From Phycisphaerales bacterium UBA3190 (GTDB taxonomy: Bacteria; Planctomycetota; Phycisphaerae; Phycisphaerales; UBA1924): a DNA stretch of 9,119 nt. Under the pieces are notes generated by a model that saw only the letters and a list, made by a program, of their open reading frames with translations, searched no databases and was not told where the DNA came from. The stretch is from NCBI GenBank assembly GCA_002364005.1, contig DEXG01000017.1, positions 20,035 through 29,153 of the forward strand, read 5' to 3'. Positions 1 to 5,731 of the stretch are shown one piece after another (position 1 is the first letter of the stretch; each line of letters opens with the position of its first letter). Both the position numbers and the translations under genes were made by a program.

Positions 1-1
1 C

Positions 2-82
2 CAAAACCCAGACACCTTCGAACGCATTGCCACATATGAGCAAAACAAGCAACTGTGGCCGCTCATTGCCATTCGCGGCTAG
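2..82 (+). CDS. C-terminal end of an unidentified protein (partial, starts before the window)
   Basis: Reading codons from base 2 gives an open frame to a TAG at 80-82. The last residues read QNPDTFERIATYEQNKQLWP followed by LIAIRG and stop. The mix of acidic, aromatic and polar residues looks like real coding sequence, but 26 residues are too few to assign a family. It converges on the DUF2071 gene: the two stop codons overlap within the palindrome CTAG at 79-82, so the two reading frames overlap by four bases. That fit supports both ends being genuine. It could be a chance open frame, and function cannot be inferred. Confidence 0.5.
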   Translation, partial: QNPDTFERIATYEQNKQLWPLIAIRG

Positions 83-789
83 TCAACAAGACGCTCCGCG
101 CCAAACACCTTGATCCCCGACCCCACCGCATGCACCACGCTCAACGGCTCCGCTTCTGCCATGTGCGACCACGCATCCCCATAAATCGCCCCCCAATCGA
201 CATCGATCTCATGCTCATGCACCCGATGACAACCCCAGTGCGGGTGCTGCACCTCGTAACGAAGCGTCCTGCCGCCGCGCGTTGAGCCATACCCCCACTG
301 GTGCTCCTTGAACCAGTGCTCGGTCGAGTCCTCGCCGGGGATCGCGTGCTCCGGCGCAGATACAACACGCATCATGCCACAACCACCGTTCGATGAGAAG
401 CCGTATCGCACCGATCGGGTCTCGCCCTGATCAATCTCGCTCTCGATCTCCGCCCGCACATACGGATCGTTGTACAACCGCCGAGCGATCTGCGCCACGA
501 ACCGGCTCCTGACCAACTCGCGCACAAAGACCACGCCCCGCCGACCACTGCCCTGCTCACGCACATAGAAGCGCAGGTTGATCTCCGGGAAGTCGCGATA
601 GCCGGGCCACGCCACACCCAGCACCCGCGTGTCAAGGAACATGAACCCAACTAGGCTGCACACCGCCTGCCCCTGAAACAGATCAAGCTCAAGCCCATCT
701 GGCAGTCGTTGCTCGAGCAAGCCCGGGTCCACGCCATAGCTGGCGATGATGAGATCCCGCCATTGAGCTGAGAGAAAGACTCGGGGCAT
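79..789 (-). CDS. DUF2071 / YqjF-like protein
   Basis: A 236-residue protein of the DUF2071 (YqjF-like) family, whose fold is related to acetoacetate decarboxylase; no reaction is established for most members. Family hallmarks run in order: an N-terminal SAQWRDLIIASYGVDP (7-22), DLFQGQAVCSLVGFMFLDTR (36-55), RDFPEINLRFYVR (65-77), RRGVVFVRELVRS (83-95), EHWFKEHQWGYG (157-168), YEVQHPHW (178-185) and a terminal VHAVGSGIKVF (219-229). The length suits a full-length member. The frame stays open upstream to 966, but family members begin just before the AQWRDL motif, so the ATG at 789 is chosen; the extra upstream part is antisense to hutG. No Shine-Dalgarno site is visible before it. ATGs at 813 and 825 are possible alternatives. 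The gene is not obviously linked to histidine breakdown; it merely diverges from hutG. Confidence 0.88.
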   Translation of the reverse strand: MPRVFLSAQWRDLIIASYGVDPGLLEQRLPDGLELDLFQGQAVCSLVGFMFLDTRVLGVAWPGYRDFPEINLRFYVREQGSGRRGVVFVRELVRSRFVAQIARRLYNDPYVRAEIESEIDQGETRSVRYGFSSNGGCGMMRVVSAPEHAIPGEDSTEHWFKEHQWGYGSTRGGRTLRYEVQHPHWGCHRVHEHEIDVDWGAIYGDAWSHMAEAEPLSVVHAVGSGIKVFGAERLVD

Positions 790-823
790 GCCACAGTCTA
801 TCGCCCGCTCCATACACTTGCCC

Positions 824-1699
824 ATGCAACCGCCGCACACAACCCCCGCCAGCTGGCCCAGCGATATCCCCGGCTCCAAGCTCGCATCCCAGATCCGCAC
901 CGCCCCGGACGGATGCCAGATCGCCCTGCTGGGCATCCCAGACGACACGGGCGTCAAGCTCAACAATGGGCGACCGGGTGCCGCAGAAGGCCCCGCCGCA
1001 TTCCGCGCCGCCCTGCAACGCTACGGCGTCGCCCAGCCCCACGACTGGGACTGGCCCACCATCTGGGACGCGGGCGATATCCAGATCGTCCCGGGCGATC
1101 TGCATGCAACACACGAACGCGTCACCGAGGCAACCAGAGCCATCATCGAACAGGGCGTCTTCCCCATCATGATCGGTGGCGGCCACGATCTGACCTTCCC
1201 CTTCGTCCGCGCCGTCGCCGAGTACCACAAACCCATGCACGGCATCTACTTCGACGCACACCTCGATGTCCGCGACGAAACCGGCTCGGGCATGCCCTTC
1301 CGACGCCTCATCGAATCCGGAGCCGCCAGCACCCTCCGCGTCCACGGGCTCGATCCCTACGCCAACTCCCGCGAGCACACCGAGTGGTTCCTCGCCCACG
1401 GCGGACGCATCGCCGGACGCAACCACGACGACGACTGGCTCGCCCAGCCAACCTTCGTCTCGCTCGATATGGATGTCTTTGACAGCGCCTACGCCCCCGG
1501 CGTCAGCGCCCTCAACCCCAACGGCTGGACCCCGGCACTCACTGAGCTATGGATCTACCAGGCAGGGCGTCACAAACAGGTGAAATGCTTCGACATCATG
1601 GAACTCTCCCCACCACACGATCAGGACGCACGCACCGCCCGACTCGCCGCACGCATGCTGCTGGCATTCCTCCGCGGCTTCAGTGAAAGACGCTCATGA
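824..1699 (+). CDS. hutG: Formimidoylglutamase (arginase/ureohydrolase family)
   Basis: Probable formimidoylglutamase (EC 3.5.3.8), which hydrolyses N-formimidoyl-L-glutamate to glutamate and formamide in the last step of histidine degradation; cytoplasmic. The ureohydrolase dimanganese motifs are all present: GGGHD (bases 1175-1189), DAHLDVRD (1253-1276) and SLDMDVFD (1460-1483). They supply the expected ligands, His of GGGHD, Asp-His-Asp of DAHLD, and two Asp of DMD. LLGIPDDTGVKLNNGRPGA near the N-terminus and MELSPPHDQDARTARLAA near the end fit the family. The four-base ATGA overlap with hutI supports the hut assignment over agmatinase or arginase, though sequence alone does not prove substrate. 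The ATG at 824 (291 residues) is preferred; an in-frame ATG at 788 adds 12 residues. Neither has a good Shine-Dalgarno site. Confidence 0.85.
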   Translation: MQPPHTTPASWPSDIPGSKLASQIRTAPDGCQIALLGIPDDTGVKLNNGRPGAAEGPAAFRAALQRYGVAQPHDWDWPTIWDAGDIQIVPGDLHATHERVTEATRAIIEQGVFPIMIGGGHDLTFPFVRAVAEYHKPMHGIYFDAHLDVRDETGSGMPFRRLIESGAASTLRVHGLDPYANSREHTEWFLAHGGRIAGRNHDDDWLAQPTFVSLDMDVFDSAYAPGVSALNPNGWTPALTELWIYQAGRHKQVKCFDIMELSPPHDQDARTARLAARMLLAFLRGFSERRS

Positions 1700-2910
1700 C
1701 CCACCCCATCGCCATCACCAACGCACGCCTGCTCACCCTCGCCCACGGCGGTACCCCACGCCGCGGCAAGGCCATGCAGAAGCTCGCACCGATCGAGCAA
1801 GCCACCATCATCGTCCGCAACGGCAAGATCGAAGCCCTCGGCAACGCCATTGACATCCCCGACGACACGCAACACATCGATGCCCAGGGGCGTGTCGTCA
1901 TGCCCGCCTTCGTCGATTGCCACACCCACGCCTGCTGGGCCGGCGAACGCCTCGACGAGTGGGAACAGAAACAAAACGGCGCCACCTACCTCGAGATCCT
2001 CGAATCCGGCGGCGGCATCATGTCCACCGTCCGAGCCGTGCGGAAAGCCAGCACCGACCAGCTCACCGAATCGCTACTCGAACGCCTCAACTGGATGCTC
2101 GAAGAGGGCACCACCGCCTGCGAAGTCAAATCCGGCTACGGGCTGAGCACCGAAGACGAACTCAAGATGCTCGACGCGATCGTGCTCGCCGACCAGAACT
2201 GGATCGGACGCGTCTCCCCCACCGCCTGCATCGGTCACGCCAAAGACAGCGAAGTCCCCGACTTCGTCGATCGCACCATCAACGAGACCCTCCCCGCCGT
2301 GCACGAGCGATACCCGGGTGTGACCATCGACGCCTACACCGAACAGGGCGCATGGTCGGTCGACGAAACCGTGCGTCTGTTCCAAGCCGCCAAGGAACTG
2401 GAGCACCCGCTGCGCATCCACGCCGACCAGTTCAACGCAATGGGGATGCTCGAAGCCGCCAAGGAACTGGGCGCATTGAGCGTCGATCACCTCGAAGCCA
2501 CCACGCCCGAATCGCTCAAAGCCCTCGCCCAATCCGAAACCATGGGCGTGATGCTCCCCTGCTCGGGCTTCCATGTCGACGACCGCTATGGCGACGGGCG
2601 TGCGTTCATCGACGCCAGCGGGGCGCTGGCCATCGCGACTAATGTCAACCCCGGTTCAGCCCCCTGCCTCTCCATGCCCATGGCCATCGCCCTGGCAACC
2701 CGCAAGCTGGGCATCAACGCCGCCGAGGCGATCACCGCCGCGACCATCAACGGCGCACACCTCCTCGGCTTCAGCGACCAGGGCACCCTCGAGGTCGGCC
2801 AACGCGCCGACCTGATCATGCTCCGCCACCGCGACGAGCGACAGCTCGGCTACACCTTCGGCGGCTCCCATGTGCAGATCGTCATCTGCAACGGCTCAAT
2901 CGTTGCCTGA
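1696..2910 (+). CDS. hutI: Imidazolonepropionase
   Basis: Imidazolonepropionase (EC 3.5.2.7), 404 residues and full length for the family. It opens the imidazolone ring to N-formimidoylglutamate, the substrate of the preceding hutG product. It is a metal-dependent amidohydrolase: DCHTHACWAGER (74-85) gives the HxH ligands His76 and His78, ATYLEILESGGGIMSTVRA (96-114) and CEVKSGYGL (142-150) are HutI signatures, His242 lies in IHADQF and His265 in SVDHLE. The strand-8 motif, usually ATDxNPG, reads ATNVNPGSAP here, so the expected metal-ligand Asp is Asn316. The C-terminal part (ADLIMLRHRDERQLGYTFGG) is typical. The start ATG overlaps the hutG stop as ATGA, implying translational coupling. The gene ends 14 bp from the convergent elbB stop. 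The identity is secure; the Asn leaves metal binding or activity open. Confidence 0.93.
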   Translation: MTHPIAITNARLLTLAHGGTPRRGKAMQKLAPIEQATIIVRNGKIEALGNAIDIPDDTQHIDAQGRVVMPAFVDCHTHACWAGERLDEWEQKQNGATYLEILESGGGIMSTVRAVRKASTDQLTESLLERLNWMLEEGTTACEVKSGYGLSTEDELKMLDAIVLADQNWIGRVSPTACIGHAKDSEVPDFVDRTINETLPAVHERYPGVTIDAYTEQGAWSVDETVRLFQAAKELEHPLRIHADQFNAMGMLEAAKELGALSVDHLEATTPESLKALAQSETMGVMLPCSGFHVDDRYGDGRAFIDASGALAIATNVNPGSAPCLSMPMAIALATRKLGINAAEAITAATINGAHLLGFSDQGTLEVGQRADLIMLRHRDERQLGYTFGGSHVQIVICNGSIVA

Positions 2911-2924
2911 CGAGCAACCGACAA

Positions 2925-3578
2925 TCATTTGATCCGCGAGGCGATGTTCTCAACCAGCGCACTAATCCCCGCAAAGACCTGCGCCGGGTTCTTCGCTTCC
3001 ATGTACGCCGGGGTCGAAACGATGTTCTTTCCATCATCGACCACGATCTGGTCGGCATCCGCCTCGACATGCATCGCACCGGTCTGGCTCACCGCCGCCG
3101 CTGTCCCCGCATCGTGCCCAATGGTGACCTTCACGCCCTCACCACCAAAGACCTTGGCACCCAGTGCCGGGGCGATACAGATAAAGCCCAGCGGCTTGCC
3201 CGCCGCATGAGCTTCACGGAGCACCCGCTCGACCTGTGGGTCGACTTCACAGTCCGGGCCTTTGGTCGCAAAGGTACACAGGTTCTTGGCCGCCCCGAAC
3301 CCGCCGGGCAGGAAGAACGCGTCGTAGTCCGCGCCGTTGACATCCTTGATATCCACAATCTCGCCTCGGGCGATGCGGGCCGATTCGGTGAGCACATTGC
3401 GAGTCTCGCCGGTGGGCTGCTGCGTGCGATGATCGATGACCTCAAAGTCCCGATCGGGCGCCATGCACTGATACTCGATCCCGTGCTGGGCCAACGCGAT
3501 CAGCGTCGCCGACGCCTCCTGCACCTCGGCCCCATCGAACACACCACACCCACTGAGAATCACGCCTACCTTGCTCAT
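2925..3578 (-). CDS. elbB: ElbB-like DJ-1/GATase1-superfamily protein
   Basis: A 217-residue cytoplasmic protein, the same length as the Escherichia coli ElbB family. It begins MSKVGVILSGCGVFDGAEVQ (1-20) and contains LPGGFGAAKNL (90-100), the nucleophile elbow GFICIAPALG (131-140) with Cys134 as the likely reactive thiol, TIGHDAGTAAAV (152-163), GAMH (167-170) and IVSTPAYMEA (186-195). ElbB proteins belong to the DJ-1/PfpI group; they were linked to isoprenoid yield, and glyoxalase-type activity has been reported for the family. The start is fixed by a strong Shine-Dalgarno site (3584-3590) and homology, excluding a 14-residue upstream extension. It lies 20 bp after the FMN reductase stop, so the two are probably one operon, perhaps handling reactive carbonyls or redox stress (inference). 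Confidence 0.9.
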   Translation of the reverse strand: MSKVGVILSGCGVFDGAEVQEASATLIALAQHGIEYQCMAPDRDFEVIDHRTQQPTGETRNVLTESARIARGEIVDIKDVNGADYDAFFLPGGFGAAKNLCTFATKGPDCEVDPQVERVLREAHAAGKPLGFICIAPALGAKVFGGEGVKVTIGHDAGTAAAVSQTGAMHVEADADQIVVDDGKNIVSTPAYMEAKNPAQVFAGISALVENIASRIK

Positions 3579-3583
3579 CGCTG

Positions 3584-3590
3584 TCTCCTC
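3584..3590 (-). promoter_or_regulatory. Shine-Dalgarno site of elbB
   Basis: On the minus strand this reads GAGGAGA, five bases before the ATG at 3578. It decides the start of elbB in favour of MSKVGVILSG over an in-frame ATG 14 codons upstream. The site lies in the 20-bp spacer after the FMN reductase stop. Confidence 0.7.
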
Positions 3591-3598
3591 ACCTGAAA

Positions 3599-4177
3599 TC
3601 AGTTGCCCCTGAGTGCCCATGCCATTGCCAGTGCCGACGAACCGACACCCTTGGCCAAGCCCGCGGCTCGTTCATCCTTGAGATCCCCATGATCATCAAA
3701 CGCCTCGTGCGCTACGCCAAGCGCAAACTCCTGAGGCACGACCACCATCTGGAGCTGGGTCAAGATCTGTCGCACATGGCGCAGACCACGCAGCCCACCG
3801 ATCGCCCCAGGCGACGCAGCGAGCAGACCACATGCCTTGCCCTTGAAGCACGCCAACGCCTCCTCATCAGGACGCGGACGCGAGGCCCAGTCGATCGCGT
3901 TCTTCAACGCACCGCTGATCGAACCGTTGTACTCGGGCGACGCGATCAGGATCACATCCGCGGCAATCATCCGCTGCTTCAGCTCCGTTGCCTTCTCGGG
4001 AAAACCCGCGGCTTCAAGGTCCTCAGAGAACATGGGCAGATCGAGGTCCGCCAGCGATATCTCATCAACCTCCACGCCTTCGAGTGATCGACCAACATAC
4101 TGGACGAGCGATGTATTAAATGAGCCCTTGCGGAGCGAGCCCGAGATGAGGGCAACCTTGAGTGTGCGATCTGACAT
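3599..4177 (-). CDS. NADPH-dependent FMN reductase family flavoprotein
   Basis: A 192-residue flavodoxin-fold protein of the NADPH-dependent FMN reductase family (ChrR/YieF and ArsH-like group), cytoplasmic, expected to bind FMN and reduce quinones, flavins, chromate or azo compounds. The N-terminal phosphate-binding loop is GSLRKGSFN (13-21). SPEYNGSISGALKNAIDWAS (80-99) is the family's central FMN-binding motif, and SPGAIGGLRGLRHVRQIL (122-139) follows. An upstream in-frame ATG at 4255 is rejected: it would read through the hairpin at 4249-4268, whereas a Shine-Dalgarno site (4185-4191) lies correctly before the ATG at 4177 and the conserved region begins there. It is the first gene of a likely two-gene operon with elbB. 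A terminator upstream implies its own promoter between about 4178 and 4241, but no clear boxes are seen. The substrate cannot be told from sequence. Confidence 0.9.
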   Translation of the reverse strand: MSDRTLKVALISGSLRKGSFNTSLVQYVGRSLEGVEVDEISLADLDLPMFSEDLEAAGFPEKATELKQRMIAADVILIASPEYNGSISGALKNAIDWASRPRPDEEALACFKGKACGLLAASPGAIGGLRGLRHVRQILTQLQMVVVPQEFALGVAHEAFDDHGDLKDERAAGLAKGVGSSALAMAWALRGN

Positions 4178-4184
4178 GGGATGG

Positions 4185-4191
4185 TCCTCTT
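4185..4191 (-). promoter_or_regulatory. Shine-Dalgarno site of the FMN reductase gene
   Basis: The minus strand reads AAGAGGA, seven bases before the ATG at 4177. It supports starting at MSDRTLKVALISGS and not 26 codons further upstream. Confidence 0.6.
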
Positions 4192-4241
4192 GGATGTGTC
4201 GTGTATCGATTCCGTACTGTATCACCACACGCCCCCCATTG

Positions 4242-4268
4242 AAAAAGCCGGGCACGCGTGTGTACCCG
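4242..4268 (-). terminator. Intrinsic terminator after the small exported-protein gene
   Basis: On the minus strand CGGGTAC pairs with GTGCCCG (seven pairs including one G-T, six-base loop ACACGC; 4249-4268) and is followed by GC and five T (complement of 4242-4246). It lies 36 bp past the stop of the 4304-4771 gene and 65 bp before the FMN reductase start, so it should insulate the two units. Confidence 0.65.
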
Positions 4269-4277
4269 ACTATATAC

Positions 4278-4289
4278 TTGTTGCAACAA
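4278..4289. repeat. 12-bp perfect palindrome TTGTTGCAACAA
   Basis: TTGTTGCAACAA equals its own reverse complement. It sits between the stop of the 4304-4771 gene and that gene's terminator, about 100 bp upstream of the FMN reductase start. A perfect even palindrome suits a dimeric repressor site better than an RNA hairpin, since it has no loop. One copy only was noticed, so function is uncertain. Confidence 0.3.
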
Positions 4290-4303
4290 ATGTCTACCCG
4301 GAC

Positions 4304-4771
4304 TCACCAACAACGACGAGATCGTGTGATTGGCCGCATGGGACGCATCGGGCGAACCGGCTGGTAATGCGATCGCGTAATCTTTCGCATCGACAGTCCA
4401 AGCTCATCCCAGCCCCGCTTGATCCGCACAGAATAGCCCTCTGCTTGCCAACGAACGCTCGGCTTGCAGTGCCCGTAATCCACATGCACACAGCCGTCCT
4501 GGATTCGTGCCCGATACCCGGCCTTCCGGAACGCCTGGGTGATCTGCGCCAGCATCCCCCGATCACTCGTGATCCGGGTCTTCTTCCCATCGATGGTGAT
4601 AAAGCCAGCCGTGCGAGTGACTTGGCAGCCACACGAATCGGTATGGCGGTGGGTATGGCCTCGCGTATTCCAGCGTGTCCCGCTCGCCTCGGCGGTCCCG
4701 ATGCCCGTGCCGAGCACCATCAGGGCCGAAATCAGACCCATTCGAACGAGTTGCTTCTGCTTGCGTGTCAT
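4304..4771 (-). CDS. Small exported Cys/His/Arg-rich protein of unknown function
   Basis: A 155-residue protein I do not recognise. It starts with a convincing signal peptide: a basic start MTRKQKQLVR, a hydrophobic stretch (about 11-27) and a cleavage-like TAEA/SG near residue 29, so it is probably exported. The mature part has a His/Cys cluster HTHRHTDSCGC (39-49), further Cys at 94, 102 and 154, and a basic alternating region ARIQDGCVHVDYGHCK (88-103) that could be beta strands held by disulfides or metal. The tail carries RPM, RPM, RPI in tandem (140-148) and ends SRRCW. A near-ideal Shine-Dalgarno site (4779-4785) and a downstream terminator show it is a real, independently expressed gene. 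It diverges from the TPR/sigma-like operon across 243 bp, so shared control is possible. No function is assigned. Confidence 0.75.
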   Translation of the reverse strand: MTRKQKQLVRMGLISALMVLGTGIGTAEASGTRWNTRGHTHRHTDSCGCQVTRTAGFITIDGKKTRITSDRGMLAQITQAFRKAGYRARIQDGCVHVDYGHCKPSVRWQAEGYSVRIKRGWDELGLSMRKITRSHYQPVRPMRPMRPITRSRRCW

Positions 4772-4778
4772 GTCTGAG

Positions 4779-4785
4779 CTCCTTT
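4779..4785 (-). promoter_or_regulatory. Shine-Dalgarno site of the small exported-protein gene
   Basis: The minus strand reads AAAGGAG, seven bases before the ATG at 4771. It is the best ribosome binding site in the window and a main argument that this unrecognised gene is real. Confidence 0.75.
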
Positions 4786-4831
4786 CAAATCACCCCGCCA
4801 GCATGGCCGGGCTCGATGAAAAACCCCTCCA

Positions 4832-4851
4832 AGTAAGTGATGACTGACTTT
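4832..4851. repeat. Inverted repeat with 8-base arms in the divergent region
   Basis: AAGTAAGT, four bases GATG, then ACTGACTT: the arms are complementary at seven of eight positions, and three more T follow. It sits about 60 bp from one start and 165 bp from the other. It could be an operator for the divergent pair, or on the plus strand a weak terminator-like hairpin. The stem is AT-rich, so a DNA-binding site is favoured. Confidence 0.35.
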
Positions 4852-4962
4852 TTGAAGCCCCAATTTTCGACAGCACCCCTGTTTTTGACCCATAAACGCC
4901 GTTGCACGCAGAAAAAACACGATTCTTCCCAGATCACTGTCAGAAACCACCCTCCAAATCGG

Positions 4963-4991
4963 TTGAACTAGTAGCAGCCCGCGTGCGAATA
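4963..4991 (+). promoter_or_regulatory. Weak promoter candidate for the TPR/sigma-like operon
   Basis: TTGAAC (4963-4968) is 17 bases from CGAATA (4986-4991), about 24 bp before the ATG at 5015. The -10 match is poor. The GAAC core also resembles the -35 element of many ECF-sigma promoters, which would allow autoregulation by the downstream sigma-like protein, but the -10 side is not clear for that either. Treat as a guess. Confidence 0.2.
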
Positions 4992-5014
4992 GCAGACGGG
5001 AGACTGGAGCAGCC

Positions 5015-5731
5015 ATGCAGCAAGAACAGACCCAGAGTCAATCGAACGACCATAAGCCCGGCAAGAGCCCGATCGCGACCACCATCGTGACCGCGTCGCA
5101 CAACGACGAGCTCTCGCCCATCGAAGCCGCGATCATGGACTGCTGCAACACCCTGCACGAGGCCCGGGATCGCCAGGATCGACGCACCATGCGTGAGATC
5201 TCCGCCCAACTCGAAGCGCTCCTCGAACGCTACGACGCGACGGACGGCGAGAACCACCCCAACCCCGCTTGGGCCCGCGCCAACCAGCGCGCACTCGCCC
5301 TCTCGGCCATGGGCCAACTCGACCAGGCCATCCGGCTCGAACTGACCGCCCTCAAGTATGCCGACACACCCCGACGCAAGGAGATCTCCTTCGGCAACCT
5401 GGCCGACCGATGCCTGCGTCTGGGTGAGCCCGACCGCGCAGTCGAGTACTTCCTCGACGCGATCAACGCCAACCCCGAATCCGTACCCGTCCTGATCACC
5501 GGCGCCCACGCCCTCTACGAAGCGGGCTACACCGAGCAGGCCGACACCATCTTCCGCACCCTGCTCGAAAACGAGCAGCTCCTCACACCCAGCTCCGAAC
5601 TGGGCGCATACCTCGATTGCGACATCCGCACCCGCAACCTCAGCGAGGTGCTCCCATCGCTCTCGGCCCTGTACGACCGCTGGGTCGCCATGAACGCCCG
5701 CAGCAGTCAGCGCATGGGGGGTGCATCGTGA
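5015..5731 (+). CDS. TPR-repeat protein, probable partner of the downstream sigma-like protein
   Basis: A 238-residue, probably cytoplasmic protein with no signal peptide or membrane helix. After a polar Gln/Ser/Lys-rich N-terminus (1-30), a helical region with charged heptads (about 36-75) leads into tetratricopeptide-like helix pairs: about 86-116 (ARANQRALALSAMGQLDQAI), 122-154 (GNLADRCLRLGEPDRAVEYF, closing with INANP) and 157-186 (GAHALYEAGYTEQADTIF). The middle repeat fits the TPR pattern best. TPR arrays bind other proteins, so this is likely an adaptor. GGAG at 5006-5009, five bases before the ATG, supports the start. Its stop overlaps the GTG start of the next gene as GTGA, so the two products are made together, which suggests that they interact (inference). 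Its exact target is unknown. Confidence 0.8.
   Translation: MQQEQTQSQSNDHKPGKSPIATTIVTASHNDELSPIEAAIMDCCNTLHEARDRQDRRTMREISAQLEALLERYDATDGENHPNPAWARANQRALALSAMGQLDQAIRLELTALKYADTPRRKEISFGNLADRCLRLGEPDRAVEYFLDAINANPESVPVLITGAHALYEAGYTEQADTIFRTLLENEQLLTPSSELGAYLDCDIRTRNLSEVLPSLSALYDRWVAMNARSSQRMGGAS

Larger units (their letters stand above)
4772..5014. other. Divergent intergenic region between the exported-protein gene and the TPR gene
   Basis: This 243-bp non-coding stretch is more A/T-rich than its surroundings and is the longest gap in the window. It must hold the promoters of both divergent genes. Visible in it are an AT-rich inverted repeat (4832-4851), a CCCG/CGGG-type imperfect hairpin near 4795-4812 close to the exported-protein gene, T-runs and A-runs near 4850-4920, and a weak promoter candidate at 4963-4991. 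No small open frame with a ribosome binding site stands out. Confidence 0.7.

Noticed and set aside
689..1426. Long open frame on the minus strand opposite hutG (245 codons)
   Set aside because: Gly/Ala/Val/Asp-rich translation without domain motifs, lying antisense to a gene with intact catalytic motifs; an expected by-product of GC-biased third positions.
2902..2918. GTTGC...GCAAC hairpin at the convergent hutI/elbB ends as a terminator
   Set aside because: Only five pairs with a seven-base loop and no T-tract on either side; too weak to call.
4178..4255. Upstream extension of the FMN reductase to 4255
   Set aside because: It would translate through a terminator hairpin and adds residues unlike the family; the Shine-Dalgarno site favours 4177.
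4852..4895. Imperfect repeat of CCCC-T-run-GAC elements in the intergenic region
   Set aside because: Matches are short and irregular; consistent with chance in an A/T- and C-run-rich stretch.
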